Assembly: GCF_039822205.1 (NCBI RefSeq)
Contig: NZ_JBAGBW010000005.1
Location: 25,689-89,688 of the forward strand
Source: Thermodesulfobium sp. 4217-1
GTDB taxonomy: Bacteria > Thermodesulfobiota > Thermodesulfobiia > Thermodesulfobiales > Thermodesulfobiaceae
DNA: 64,000 nucleotides
Direction of reading: 5' to 3'
Of this stretch, positions 8,079 to 17,297 are shown one piece after another (within the stretch, counting starts at the first letter, position 1; each line of letters opens with the position of its first letter). Under the pieces are notes generated by a model. It was not told the DNA's origin. It searched no databases and worked only from the letters and a program-made list of their open reading frames with translations. The translations under genes and the position numbers were made by a program.

Positions 8079-9362
8079 ATGAGAAAGATCATTTTAGATG
8101 AGAAAGAAATGCCAGATTTTTACCACAATATTCAGACAGACCTACCAGAACCGCTTCTTCCACCACTACACCCTGTAACTAAAGAGCCAATTAAAATGGA
8201 AGATTTAAGACCAATTTTTCCAGAATCTTTAATTAAACAAGAAATTAGCCAGGAAAAAGAGATAGAAATTCCTAAGGAAGTAAGAAAAAGATATCTTAGC
8301 TATCGACCTACACCTTTAATAAGAGCTTTAGCACTTGAAGAATACCTCGATACCCCTGCAAGAATATATTATAAGCACGAAGGAACATCCCCAGCAGGTA
8401 GTCACAAGCTAAATACTGCCATACCTCAAGCTTACTTTAATTCAATTGAAGGGATAAAATCTCTTACCACAGAAACTGGAGCAGGCCAATGGGGAAGCGC
8501 TCTTTCGATGGCTTGTTCATTTTTTAATCTAAATTGTAAAGTTTTTATGGTTAGAGCAAGCTTTGAACAAAAACCATACAGAAGAATATTGATGGAAGTG
8601 TTTGACGCACAAGTTTTACCAAGCCCATCAAACACCACAGAGTCGGGAAGAAAATCTATTGAGCTTGATCCAGATTCTCCCGGCAGTTTAGGGATTGCAA
8701 TATCTGAGGCTGTCGAAGAATCTGTAAAAAAATCTGACACAAACTATGCGCTCGGATCAGTGTTAAATCACGTTCTTTTACATCAATCCATAATCGGCTT
8801 AGAGGTAAAAAAACAATTAAAGTTAGCCGAGGAAAAGCCAGAAATTTTAATTGGCTGTGTTGGTGGAGGTTCTAATTTTGGCGGTTTAATAGCCCCCTTT
8901 GTCAGTAAAAAAGTTAAAGGCAAAGAAATAAGGTTGGTAGCTGTCGAGCCCTCTGTTGCTGCATCCCTTACAAAGGGCACATTTGAATATGATTACGGAG
9001 ACACTATGGGGCTCACCCCATTACTTGCTATGTACACTTTGGGGCATGACTTTGTGCCGCCGCCAATCCATGCAGGCGGATTACGATATCACGGTATGGC
9101 TCCAATAATCAGCAACTTATACAAAAATAAAATAATTGAAGCGTGTAGTTACGATCAGAAGGATATATTTGCAGCAGCAAGGATATTCGCTAGGGCTGAA
9201 GGGATAATTCCCGCACCAGAATCTGCTCATGCTATAAAAAAAGCTATAGATGAGGCGCTAATAGCAAAAGAAGAGAAGAGAGAAAGAACCATTGTGTTTC
9301 TACTGTCAGGACACGGTTATTTAGACCTAAGTGCCTATGAAAAAAATAGACCGATAAGCTAA
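8079..9362 (+). CDS. trpB: Tryptophan synthase beta chain, TrpB2 type
   Basis: A 427-residue PLP enzyme that condenses indole with serine to form tryptophan. The PLP lysine is in the GSHKLNTA segment (about residue 112), the catalytic ETGAGQWG follows, and the phosphate loop is [11 protein letters not shown]. The long N-terminal extension and length near 430 identify the TrpB2 branch, common in thermophiles and archaea, rather than the ~395-residue TrpB1 that pairs with TrpA. No other trp gene is nearby, so it may salvage indole or act on phosphoserine. It has its own promoter (8001-8029) and a clear AAAGGAG site. Confidence 0.9.
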   Translation: MRKIILDEKEMPDFYHNIQTDLPEPLLPPLHPVTKEPIKMEDLRPIFPESLIKQEISQEKEIEIPKEVRKRYLSYRPTPLIRALALEEYLDTPARIYYKHEGTSPAGSHKLNTAIPQAYFNSIEGIKSLTTETGAGQWGSALSMACSFFNLNCKVFMVRASFEQKPYRRILMEVFDAQVLPSPSNTTESGRKSIELDPDSPGSLGIAISEAVEESVKKSDTNYALGSVLNHVLLHQSIIGLEVKKQLKLAEEKPEILIGCVGGGSNFGGLIAPFVSKKVKGKEIRLVAVEPSVAASLTKGTFEYDYGDTMGLTPLLAMYTLGHDFVPPPIHAGGLRYHGMAPIISNLYKNKIIEACSYDQKDIFAAARIFARAEGIIPAPESAHAIKKAIDEALIAKEEKRERTIVFLLSGHGYLDLSAYEKNRPIS

Positions 9363-9373
9363 CCAGAATATTT

Positions 9374-9425
9374 CAACGTGTAACCTGTTCGTTTAAATCC
9401 AAAAAACAGCTAAGGTTACACGTTG
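9374..9425. repeat. Inverted repeat between convergent genes, possible terminator
   Basis: A perfect 13-bp inverted repeat (9374-9386 with 9413-9425) encloses a 26-base loop between the trpB2 stop and the end of the MBL-fold gene, whose stop codon lies inside the right arm. No T-tract follows in either direction, so its role as a terminator is uncertain. Confidence 0.5.
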
Positions 9426-10189
9426 AGCTTTATACCAACTATTTCCCTCGGCTTGGCAATTTTTATCTTAAATGGCAATTTCGACTTTCCCAAAATTTCT
9501 TTATATGTTTTTTTTAATAAATCAATACAATTATTCTTTTCACTCAGGTGAGCAAGAATTATATCCCTCTTCCTGATTTTAGAGTTTAGAAGTGCAAACG
9601 CTGCATCTTTATTTGAAAGGTGACCATTCGCAGAAAGGATTCTTTTTTTAAGATAATACGGATAGGAACCATTTTTAAGCATTTCAACATCGTGATTTGA
9701 CTCCAGCACCAGTAGATCAGAGTTATCAATTACATATCTCACATCAGACGTAACTTCTCCCAGATCGGTAACATAAGAAAAACAAAAATCCCTGTATGAA
9801 AACCTATACCCTACTGGGTCTATTGCATCATGAGGGGTTGAAAAAAAAGAAACGCAAACATCTTTAAACTTTATATCATCAGTCAATATTTGAAAACAAT
9901 CTTGTCTTAAAACTTTTTTCGAAACAACATCAAAGCATTTCTCTTTGATGAAAATAGGAATATTATGATTTCTCGTAAAGACGTCTAAGCCCTTAACGTG
10001 GTCAATGTGCTCATGAGTAATAAAAACCGCATCTATATCTCCAATATCCATCATTAAGGAGCTCAAAGAGTTTTTAAGATACAGACAACTAACCCCTATA
10101 TCTATCAAGAAATTATACCCACCAATTCTTAATAAAGTAGAATTGCCAGAACTCGAGCTTGCAAGTATGTTTAAATCAACATTTTTCAA
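9416..10189 (-). CDS. MBL-fold hydrolase (WalJ/YycJ-like)
   Basis: A 257-residue metallo-beta-lactamase-fold enzyme with the metal motif THEHIDH (His59, His61, Asp63, His64), further ligands at STPHDAID and LESNHD, and HLSEKN near the C terminus. The SSSSGN start and overall plan match the WalJ/YycJ group, exonuclease-like enzymes linked to DNA replication and repair. It overlaps the upstream RNase HIII gene by 14 bases, so the two are translated from one mRNA; a nuclease role beside an RNase H and, further upstream, a DNA polymerase is sensible. The exact substrate is inferred. Confidence 0.8.
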   Translation of the reverse strand: MKNVDLNILASSSSGNSTLLRIGGYNFLIDIGVSCLYLKNSLSSLMMDIGDIDAVFITHEHIDHVKGLDVFTRNHNIPIFIKEKCFDVVSKKVLRQDCFQILTDDIKFKDVCVSFFSTPHDAIDPVGYRFSYRDFCFSYVTDLGEVTSDVRYVIDNSDLLVLESNHDVEMLKNGSYPYYLKKRILSANGHLSNKDAAFALLNSKIRKRDIILAHLSEKNNCIDLLKKTYKEILGKSKLPFKIKIAKPREIVGIKLNV

Positions 10190-11108
10190 ATTTTATATCC
10201 TTTGTGATTTTAAAATGTATTTTCGCAACCCTTTTTAATCCCTCAAAACCATTCGCGTCAACAATTTGTTGCGCAAGAGGGGCGACATTTACGCTCCCCC
10301 TTTTTAGCACAAATCCAATTTCTTTAGAAAGCCTTTTCAACTCTCTCAAGAATTTTGCACGCGCTAAAATTGAAGCCGCAGCCACATATAAAAATTTGCT
10401 TTCTGATCTCTCTACTTCAAGAAATTTTACGTTTTTAAAACTTGCAAACATATTATCCATACCACTGTTAATAGAAAATTTATCAACAACAATCTTGAAC
10501 TTATCGCTGGCATTTAAGAAAGACCTGTCTACTTCACAATGAGCTTTAGCAAGAATATCGTTTAAATTAGTATTTTGTAATAAACAGTCTGTATAAATCT
10601 TGTTATACCTCTCAGGCAGTAAAGTTATCCTTTTATAAGGAATTTTTGAATTAATTATTTCTGATTCAAGATAAAAAATCTTATCTTCTTTCAGCAACTT
10701 GCTATCTTTAATGCCTAAATTCTCTAAATAGCATAAATTTTCATTAGATACCATTACGCCCGCAACCACCAGCGGCCCAAAATAGTCTCCTTTTCCACTT
10801 TCATCAGAACCAATATAAAAATCAAATTTGTCATCAAAATTTTGCAATAGAGAAGGCTTAGCATTTAATCTTTTGTTCTCTACCTCTAAGCAGGCTTTAA
10901 CTTTATTTATTAAATTAGAACCTTTTATTAAAGAGGTATCAATTTTTATACCTGTTTTTTTATTCTCAAAAATCCTTATGATTCCTTCTTCTTCTCCAAA
11001 AATAGCCTTGAATTGTAATCCATATTGAATCTTCTTAACATCATTCAACGAAAAACCACAGGCTATCAGCCTGCGTTTGACCTTATCAAACTCCTCATCT
11101 AACATCAA
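10176..11108 (-). CDS. rnhC: Ribonuclease HIII
   Basis: A 310-residue enzyme that cuts RNA in RNA-DNA hybrids. The N-terminal ~90 residues form the TBP-like substrate-binding region of RNase HIII, followed by the catalytic domain with GSDESGKGDYFGP (acidic Asp102, Glu103), IKDSKLL, and VVDKFS. The length of about 310 and the extra N-domain separate it from RNase HII. It overlaps the V4R gene start region by 4 bases upstream and the WalJ-like gene by 14 bases downstream, so the three are translationally coupled. Confidence 0.9.
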   Translation of the reverse strand: MMLDEEFDKVKRRLIACGFSLNDVKKIQYGLQFKAIFGEEEGIIRIFENKKTGIKIDTSLIKGSNLINKVKACLEVENKRLNAKPSLLQNFDDKFDFYIGSDESGKGDYFGPLVVAGVMVSNENLCYLENLGIKDSKLLKEDKIFYLESEIINSKIPYKRITLLPERYNKIYTDCLLQNTNLNDILAKAHCEVDRSFLNASDKFKIVVDKFSINSGMDNMFASFKNVKFLEVERSESKFLYVAAASILARAKFLRELKRLSKEIGFVLKRGSVNVAPLAQQIVDANGFEGLKRVAKIHFKITKDIKFEKC

Positions 11109-11644
11109 GAAGGCTTTTTCGTCTTTTTGGGCTTTATTTCAAAAATGCACTTAGGAATTTCGCTAGTCCACGATTCAAGTTCTTTTGCCTCAAGAATTCT
11201 TTTGAAGTAAAAGCTAAATATTCCCGATAAAAATCCCTCGCACATACTGCACACATATCGCCCCTCATGCTGGGCACCAGAACAGTCAACATCTTCAGAA
11301 ATGCTAACCTCAAAATATAAAGAATTTAAGTCCATGTTTTCCAACTGTAAAATTCCAATTCTTTGTTCTTTAAATGACGTTTGCAACGAAACTAAAAAAT
11401 TTTTAATATCGTTTTCATATGAAACAAAGTTTTCACAGAATTCATTTCCTGCTAAAAATCCAGCATCATATAAAATTTTCTCTGTTTCAAGCTGGCCAAA
11501 TTTTTCTTTAAGTTTTTCTTGAATAGACAAAAAGAAAAATCTAAACATAAACACGGGCATCAAAAGCCCAAGGTTTGGTCTTCCAGAGTCAAGATTTCCA
11601 ATTTTATCAATTATGCGTTGTTCAACATTTTCATTATCGTTCAT
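11105..11644 (-). CDS. Stand-alone V4R-domain protein
   Basis: A 179-residue protein that is almost entirely a V4R (4-vinyl reductase) domain, a small-ligand sensor fold. Typical features are the RPNLGLLMPVFMFRF start, YDAGFLAGNEF in the middle, and the Cys triad C121...C132-x2-C135 followed by EGFLSGIFSFYF. A later Cys in PKCIFEI could complete a metal site. V4R domains are usually fused to XylR-like regulators or methanogenesis and photosynthesis proteins; here it stands alone in an operon with RNase HIII (4-base overlap). Its ligand and partner are unknown. Confidence 0.75.
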   Translation of the reverse strand: MNDNENVEQRIIDKIGNLDSGRPNLGLLMPVFMFRFFFLSIQEKLKEKFGQLETEKILYDAGFLAGNEFCENFVSYENDIKNFLVSLQTSFKEQRIGILQLENMDLNSLYFEVSISEDVDCSGAQHEGRYVCSMCEGFLSGIFSFYFKRILEAKELESWTSEIPKCIFEIKPKKTKKPS

Positions 11645-11649
11645 CTTAT

Positions 11650-12360
11650 TTATACCTCCAGGCTATATTTTTCTCTAAGCTTCCTTAGTAACTTCGAAAG
11701 ATCTTTCATGCTTATCTTAATATCTCTTTTTATATTTAAGAAATCTGAAAGACTACCTCTATTCATTAAATATACATTATTTATTTCTAAAATACCATTA
11801 ATATCAGAATTGACAAAAACAATTACTGAAAAGACATTGATCTCTTCTTTAAAAGAATTCCTAATTTCATTCTCCAACCAAACTTTATTCTTTAATGCCC
11901 TTGTTAGCAGATCTCTTTTAGGCTTGACACTATCTAACAATATTTCATTGTTTACAATAGAAAAAGAACCCTGAGTGTAGCACACGTTTACAATAAAGAT
12001 ACCGCTACCCTGAACAACAAGTAAGTACAAGATATCTCCATATCTGCCCGGGTAATGAATATAGACCAAAGAATCAGATGCAATTGTCTCCAACTCCTTG
12101 CCAAGCTCTTCAGAAACACTATATGAGCCAATATTAAATCTTTCGTAAATAAAATTTTTACTTCTAATATTAAAAGCCCTTGCTAAAATTAATAATATAA
12201 CCAATAAAGAAAGAGTTAACATAATCAGCTTGAACATTGGACCCTGATTCAGATAATCCGACAATACTATAATCAAAGTAAAAAATACAGAAGTTATAGC
12301 TATCAGAATCGAATTTTTACGTATAACCTTTTTTAGTTCTTGCTGATCTATTTCATTCAT
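11650..12360 (-). CDS. Membrane-anchored protein with degenerate NERD-like domain
   Basis: A 236-residue protein. Two hydrophobic segments near residues 17-35 and 43-61 anchor it, and the rest is cytosolic. The segment from about 85 to 200 follows the layout of NERD nuclease-related domains: a Glu-rich helix ([11 protein letters not shown]), a strand pair ending DILYLLVV, then GIFIVNV and a G-x-F turn, then a helix and [13 protein letters not shown]. The usual catalytic E-x-K is replaced by N-V-C, so nuclease activity is doubtful. It overlaps panD by 4 bases and lies 5 bases before the V4R gene. Confidence 0.5.
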   Translation of the reverse strand: MNEIDQQELKKVIRKNSILIAITSVFFTLIIVLSDYLNQGPMFKLIMLTLSLLVILLILARAFNIRSKNFIYERFNIGSYSVSEELGKELETIASDSLVYIHYPGRYGDILYLLVVQGSGIFIVNVCYTQGSFSIVNNEILLDSVKPKRDLLTRALKNKVWLENEIRNSFKEEINVFSVIVFVNSDINGILEINNVYLMNRGSLSDFLNIKRDIKISMKDLSKLLRKLREKYSLEV

Positions 12361-12704
12361 ACAACCCTATTCTTGCTATCTACATGAACTATTTTTGTAG
12401 CAAATTTTTCAATCTCTTTTTCTTCAACCCAAGAATATGCAGCAATAATAATCAGATCTCCAGGCTCTGCAAGCCTAGCTGCGGCTCCGTTTAGGCCTAT
12501 CATGCCAGAATTCTTTTCCCCCTCAATCACATAGGTTTCAAATCGCTCGCCATTATTTATATTAAAAATATTTACAGCCTGATTGCGCACAATTTTCGCC
12601 TTATCCATCAAATCCTTGTCTATAGAAATACTTCCTTCGTAGTTAAGGTTTGTATCGGTTACTGTTGCTCTGTGAATCTTTGATTTAAGCATCTTAATAA
12701 ACAT
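12357..12704 (-). CDS. panD: Aspartate 1-decarboxylase
   Basis: A 115-residue pyruvoyl enzyme that makes beta-alanine from aspartate for pantothenate and CoA synthesis. Self-cleavage occurs at Gly24-Ser25 in NYEGSIS, generating the pyruvoyl group on the beta chain; Lys9, His11 and Arg54-region residues are in place. The ATG at 12704 has a GAGGTG site. It is shorter than the E. coli enzyme (126) but normal for the family. It sits between the polymerase gene and the NERD-like gene in a leftward cluster; no other pan genes are present. Confidence 0.92.
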   Translation of the reverse strand: MFIKMLKSKIHRATVTDTNLNYEGSISIDKDLMDKAKIVRNQAVNIFNINNGERFETYVIEGEKNSGMIGLNGAAARLAEPGDLIIIAAYSWVEEKEIEKFATKIVHVDSKNRVV

Positions 12705-12761
12705 TATTCACCTCTATATTTTATAGCTAAGCTACTAATATTTTTTATTATATAACTAATG

Positions 12762-15068
12762 TTAATCGAAAAGAAGATTGTTTTTGTCATTTTCTAAAAT
12801 TAACTTATTGTGTTTGTAAGAAATCTTCCTCTGGAACACTCCAGAAAAAATCCTAGAGATAGATGGAACTAATAAATTCTTAAGATAATATTCTGTGTCT
12901 AAATCTTCAATTGTCAAAGAAAAATAAGGCAAAGCCCTTGAATTAATCGGACCTTGTCCTTTTGCTATAGCATAGCCAAACACATTGTCAGACTTAAGTT
13001 TAAATCCCATTTGAATATACTTTTTTGCAGCTTCTACATGAGGAGCTTTTATTTCATAAGAACTTATCTTTTTATTAACAGACTTATATATAACAAATGA
13101 CAACAATGGATATTCCTTACTTTTTATTTTATTTACCTCATCTTGCAAGGCATTCATAACAAGGTCAAAATCTTCAAAATTCAAAATAGACTTCAGTACC
13201 CTTTCCTGCACGATCTTAACTATTTCTGGAATATCACCGTGTACGCCCTCAAGTCCAACCAAAACCAGATCATTTTTATCGTTGATTCCAGCATATTTCT
13301 TTTTCGCCTCAGTAAAAAGAATTGATTTAAAAATTTCATCAATTTTGATATCTTCACCTCTATGTTTTAATTCAGTGAGGAGTTTGTCAATATTTTCGCT
13401 ATCCTTTATAAAAAGACTATCTGTATCGCCATATATAACCTCCAAACCAAAACTTGCAGCTAATTCAATCGCATCGGTAAGTGTCTTTCTGCCCCATTCA
13501 GAAGTAGCTTCTGCAACCTCTTTTTTGAACCATCTGGCACTTTGCCATCCAGCATAGCCATAACAAGCATTTGTAATTATTTTCAAAGTTTTCTGTTTAG
13601 CATTTAGAAAAATATATTCCTTTGAAGATTTTTGAAAAACTTCCATATTCTTCTTTATTTTTTCTCTCTCAGAAATCAGATCTTGTAAAATTCTTTTATA
13701 AAAACCATCAGGTTCTTTTCTAAACCTATAGGAATTTTGTGGTGATTCAAAGAATTCTGAATCAAAATCTGTATCTACAAGAGTATCAAACGAAATGTTG
13801 TACTTAATCATAATAGATGGAAGCATGCTCTTGAAGTCAAGAACCACCACATTTTTATAGAGCCCAGGCAGCGTCTTAAGGACCATACCGCCTTCATAAG
13901 AATTGCTAACATGACGTTTTTTAGGCAATATAATCATATTTTGTAAAAAACTTTTTTTCATAAAAAGCTGCTCTACCCTAAATCCGGTAGGAGCAAATAT
14001 TACAATATCAAGAGGCAAAAAAGTAATTTGAGATAATGAAAAATATAACTGGTGAGTCAATTCTCCAAGATCAAAAATTGATTTTGCACAAGCCCTGCAA
14101 TGATTTATCAGTTTTTCATCAAGCGACAATTCAATAGCCTTAACTAATTCAATTTGGCTGAGAACAAGCTCTTCCTGATACAAGATGTTCAAAAATTCTA
14201 AAACTTTTTTTAATTCCTTTTGTTTTAATTCATATAGACTTTCTGCATATAGGAAAAGATCTATTATAACTGCACCATCGAATTGGACTGAGCCAAATAA
14301 ACCTTTAGTGGGCAAACTATCCCCAAACTTAAGACTCATTCCAAAACTTTTCGCTCTATTAAACAAAAAATCAAAATCATCCTGTCCTGTGTTAAAGGTA
14401 TATATTATATTTGGTTTATACTTTTTGATATAAGATAAAAATTTTTCAAAAATACTTCTTTCATCACCATCAAAAACTATTTCTCCCTCGTTACAAAAAA
14501 TAGATATATAAATAACCTTGTTCAATTTAGGATCTGGGTTTAAGACTTTGCTATCAGTCAAAAAGTAAAAAGACATAGATCTATTGATTGGATAGTCATA
14601 ACTATATAAATAGAAATCACCATCTATATAATATCCTGCTTCAAAAGAATTATAAGCCTCCACTTCATTAAAAGCGCAAAAAGTTATATTTTTCTCTATA
14701 ACGTATTGCATTGTAGGCCTTAAATCGTGATGAAAAACAGAAAACTCTTTAAATTTCTTAAAAAATTTAAAACTTTGGACATCTTTGTCCTCATCAAAGG
14801 CATAAAACAACCTATAAAATTTTTTAAGTTGACCTAAATAAAATTTATCTTCTATATTAAATCCGACAATCTCTTCATCTAAAGATAAGTTTATAGCTTT
14901 TTCTATCTCTTCAATATTTCCTTCAGCAAGTATATAAAAGCTTGGTTTAAAAGTTTTATCAAATAATCTTACATTTTTCCCATTATCATCTAAACAATTT
15001 ATAGATATTAGAGATTGATTGTCTTTGTCTAAAACAAGAATTTGGTAAGGACATATTTTAATTCTCAT
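12762..15068 (-). CDS. Family B DNA polymerase, proofreading site degenerate
   Basis: A 768-residue archaeal-like family B polymerase. Polymerase motifs are intact: motif A DFKSMLPS (411-418), motif B with KQKTLKIITNACYGYAG (491-507) and motif C YGDTDS (546-551). The N-terminal exonuclease domain keeps the fold, but Exo I FDIE is replaced around 167-173 by YFLTDS, and Exo III Y-x3-D by H-x3-C (323-327); only Exo II (FDF, 232-234) remains recognisable. It should polymerise without proofreading. It overlaps the alpha/beta hydrolase gene by 4 bases. Not the Pol II of enterobacteria; possibly a repair or translesion enzyme. Confidence 0.85.
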   Translation of the reverse strand: MRIKICPYQILVLDKDNQSLISINCLDDNGKNVRLFDKTFKPSFYILAEGNIEEIEKAINLSLDEEIVGFNIEDKFYLGQLKKFYRLFYAFDEDKDVQSFKFFKKFKEFSVFHHDLRPTMQYVIEKNITFCAFNEVEAYNSFEAGYYIDGDFYLYSYDYPINRSMSFYFLTDSKVLNPDPKLNKVIYISIFCNEGEIVFDGDERSIFEKFLSYIKKYKPNIIYTFNTGQDDFDFLFNRAKSFGMSLKFGDSLPTKGLFGSVQFDGAVIIDLFLYAESLYELKQKELKKVLEFLNILYQEELVLSQIELVKAIELSLDEKLINHCRACAKSIFDLGELTHQLYFSLSQITFLPLDIVIFAPTGFRVEQLFMKKSFLQNMIILPKKRHVSNSYEGGMVLKTLPGLYKNVVVLDFKSMLPSIMIKYNISFDTLVDTDFDSEFFESPQNSYRFRKEPDGFYKRILQDLISEREKIKKNMEVFQKSSKEYIFLNAKQKTLKIITNACYGYAGWQSARWFKKEVAEATSEWGRKTLTDAIELAASFGLEVIYGDTDSLFIKDSENIDKLLTELKHRGEDIKIDEIFKSILFTEAKKKYAGINDKNDLVLVGLEGVHGDIPEIVKIVQERVLKSILNFEDFDLVMNALQDEVNKIKSKEYPLLSFVIYKSVNKKISSYEIKAPHVEAAKKYIQMGFKLKSDNVFGYAIAKGQGPINSRALPYFSLTIEDLDTEYYLKNLLVPSISRIFSGVFQRKISYKHNKLILENDKNNLLFD

Positions 15069-15802
15069 GTTTTTATGTTAAAGAAATTCAATATAAGGCT
15101 TGATGTAAAATTCGGCTTTGAAATAGGAAAACTGTGATCAGAATTGGGGATAATTGCAAGATTAGAATTTTTAATTCCCCTGAACATCGAAATAGTATGT
15201 TCTAACCTTATAAGATCTCTGTCAGCGCTAACTATCAAGGCAGGAGTTATTATCTTCTTAAGCTCTGTATAGTCAATATTTGGACTTGCCAACCACAACA
15301 CAATTATCTTATTTAGAAACTTTTGAAAACTAACATTGTATTTGTTTATCTTTTCATATTCTATTTTTTCTTTCTCAAAAAACTTTTCTACATTATCCGA
15401 TTTTAAAGCCTTAACAAAATATGGCTCAAGACCATCAAAGTGAAACTGACCTCCTAAGAGAGCTATTTTTTTGAAAAGCTTCGGATATTTAATAGATAAA
15501 AGCAAAAGAATTATTGCGCCGTCGCTATAGCCAACTGCACAACAGCCTTCTAATTTAAAAGTTTTTATAAATTCATAAGTATCTTTAGAGAACTGGTCAT
15601 AGGAAAATTGGTCATCTGTATCCTGAGTCCTGCCATGTCCTCTTCTTTCGGGCAAGTATATTTTGTAATCATTTGACAGATTGCTTGCCAACTGATTCAT
15701 GCTGTTAATATTTTCAGTGCCACCGTGTAATATAAGACAGGGATTTCCCTTTCCAGATATCTCATAATAAGTTTCAAGGTTATTTAATTTTACATAAGCC
15801 AT
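15065..15802 (-). CDS. Alpha/beta hydrolase
   Basis: A 245-residue alpha/beta-hydrolase-fold enzyme. The oxyanion loop HGGTEN (about 26-31), nucleophile elbow GYSDG (Ser93), acid in SADRD and catalytic His in SDHSF (about 222) give a complete triad. Such enzymes cleave esters, lactones or C-C bonds; the substrate is unknown. It directly follows the MFS exporter with no gap and overlaps the DNA polymerase start by 4 bases. An AAGGAG site precedes the ATG. Confidence 0.85.
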   Translation of the reverse strand: MAYVKLNNLETYYEISGKGNPCLILHGGTENINSMNQLASNLSNDYKIYLPERRGHGRTQDTDDQFSYDQFSKDTYEFIKTFKLEGCCAVGYSDGAIILLLLSIKYPKLFKKIALLGGQFHFDGLEPYFVKALKSDNVEKFFEKEKIEYEKINKYNVSFQKFLNKIIVLWLASPNIDYTELKKIITPALIVSADRDLIRLEHTISMFRGIKNSNLAIIPNSDHSFPISKPNFTSSLILNFFNIKT

Positions 15803-17179
15803 TCAAATCTCCTTTTTCCTTTTTTCAAAAGCAAGAAAAGAAAAGATTGTTACAATTATGCTCAAAAAAACTCCAAAAGCAGATGCATTGTGAAAGCCTT
15901 TCTCTAAAAGATCCACAGAATAAGACATATCTATTTTCCCATAAAAATTGCTAAAAAGGTATATACCAATTAAAGCTCCAAGATTTTGGACTACTTGAAT
16001 GAAAGAAGAAACAAAACCGCTCTGAGATTTTTTTACGTGACCCAGGATAAGAGAAGGACTTGCCACAAAGAAACCAACCAGACCAACCCCTGCAAAGACG
16101 ATGGCAATTACAAAATAAAGCATAAAGCTAAAGTTCTGTATAAAAAAGAATAGGGCACAAGATATGAATAAATTTAATGAAGAAAAAATGCACATTTTCC
16201 TATATCCAAACTTATCAGACAACAGTCCAATCATTGGCACGGTAAAGATTGTTATTAGGCTTGAAATCCCAATTAAAATTCCTGTTAATTCCTGGCTAAA
16301 ATGCATAGCTCCAATAGCAAAAAACGGTATCACAAAATTAAACCCATCAAACAAGAAAACTATAAAAAAACTCGATATTAGAGCGAAAGATATATTCTTG
16401 TTTTTGAAGATTGAAAAATCAATCGTTGGATTTTTATTATTTTTTTCATAATATATAAACAAAGCAAGAAGCAAAAGCCAAGCAAACCATATAGAAAAAA
16501 GCAAACCTTTTTCGGTAACTGTTCTTTGTAGATTTAGTATAATTATCAGAAGAGATATTACAGTAAAAATCAGAAAGTATCCTATAAGATCAAATTTATT
16601 CTTAAGCTTCGTTTCATCAACTTTTGAAAGCGAAAGTAAAGTAAAGAGAAAAACCAAAAGGCCTATGGGCACGTTAATCAAAAAAATAGAATGCCATCCA
16701 AATTTTTCAATCAAAAAAGATCCAATTGGAGGCCCAAATGCAAATCCAATTCCCCCAAGTCCAGTAACTGCCGCAAAAGATCTTCCGATATACTCTTTAG
16801 GCAAACGTTGCAAGATCAATGCGCCCGTGGTAGCAGAAATCATACTTGACGCCACTCCCTGAAAAAATCTTCCGATCAAGATGACATGAAAAGTGCCAGA
16901 AATTGCGCAAAAAAGAGATGTAAAAGAGAACAATATAGACCCTGATAGAAATACCTTGGATGCACCAATAGAATCAGAAATTTTTCCAAAAATAATAAGC
17001 ATTGAACAAAGCGATAAAAGATAGAATATCGCTAAATTTGATATATTTTCTATGCTAACGCCAAAGAATCTACTTAAATATGGGTATGAGATGTTAACTA
17101 TGCTAACGTCCAAGCTAACCATAAAGCTTGCCACACACATACAACACAACAAAATTACATTTTTTTGCAACTTAAGCAT
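15803..17179 (-). CDS. MFS multidrug-type transporter (DHA family)
   Basis: A 458-residue membrane transporter of the major facilitator superfamily with roughly 12-14 hydrophobic helices. MFS signatures are visible: SLDVSIVNISYPYL in helix 1, GKISDSIGASKVFLSG in the first loop and GLLSDKFGYRKMCIF in the symmetric second-half loop. The LDVSIVNI pattern is typical of DHA2-type drug/proton antiporters. Its stop codon abuts the alpha/beta hydrolase start, so the pair may export or detoxify a common compound. The exported substrate cannot be inferred. Confidence 0.85.
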   Translation of the reverse strand: MLKLQKNVILLCCMCVASFMVSLDVSIVNISYPYLSRFFGVSIENISNLAIFYLLSLCSMLIIFGKISDSIGASKVFLSGSILFSFTSLFCAISGTFHVILIGRFFQGVASSMISATTGALILQRLPKEYIGRSFAAVTGLGGIGFAFGPPIGSFLIEKFGWHSIFLINVPIGLLVFLFTLLSLSKVDETKLKNKFDLIGYFLIFTVISLLIIILNLQRTVTEKGLLFSIWFAWLLLLALFIYYEKNNKNPTIDFSIFKNKNISFALISSFFIVFLFDGFNFVIPFFAIGAMHFSQELTGILIGISSLITIFTVPMIGLLSDKFGYRKMCIFSSLNLFISCALFFFIQNFSFMLYFVIAIVFAGVGLVGFFVASPSLILGHVKKSQSGFVSSFIQVVQNLGALIGIYLFSNFYGKIDMSYSVDLLEKGFHNASAFGVFLSIIVTIFSFLAFEKRKKEI

Positions 17180-17214
17180 AAATTGTCCTAACCGAAATAA
17201 GTTTTAGTAAAAAA

Positions 17215-17268
17215 TTAATAATCTGGAAGAACTATGTATAAAAGGATCTTCCTTCTCCAGATTATTAA
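17215..17268 (-). terminator. Terminator-like hairpin between ydbC-like gene and MFS gene
   Basis: A 12-bp perfect stem (17215-17226 with 17257-17268) with a 30-base loop that contains a second possible pairing (GGAAGA with TCTTCC). It lies downstream of the leftward 73-residue gene and 36 bases before the MFS start. It could end the small gene or act as a leader structure for the MFS operon. Confidence 0.5.
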
Positions 17269-17297
17269 AAATTATGCTGAAAGATTAAAATTCGAAT

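Noticed and set aside
9374-9425. Certain terminator for trpB2
   Set aside because: The stem is perfect, but the 26-base loop and missing T-tract leave termination unproven; listed only as a repeat.
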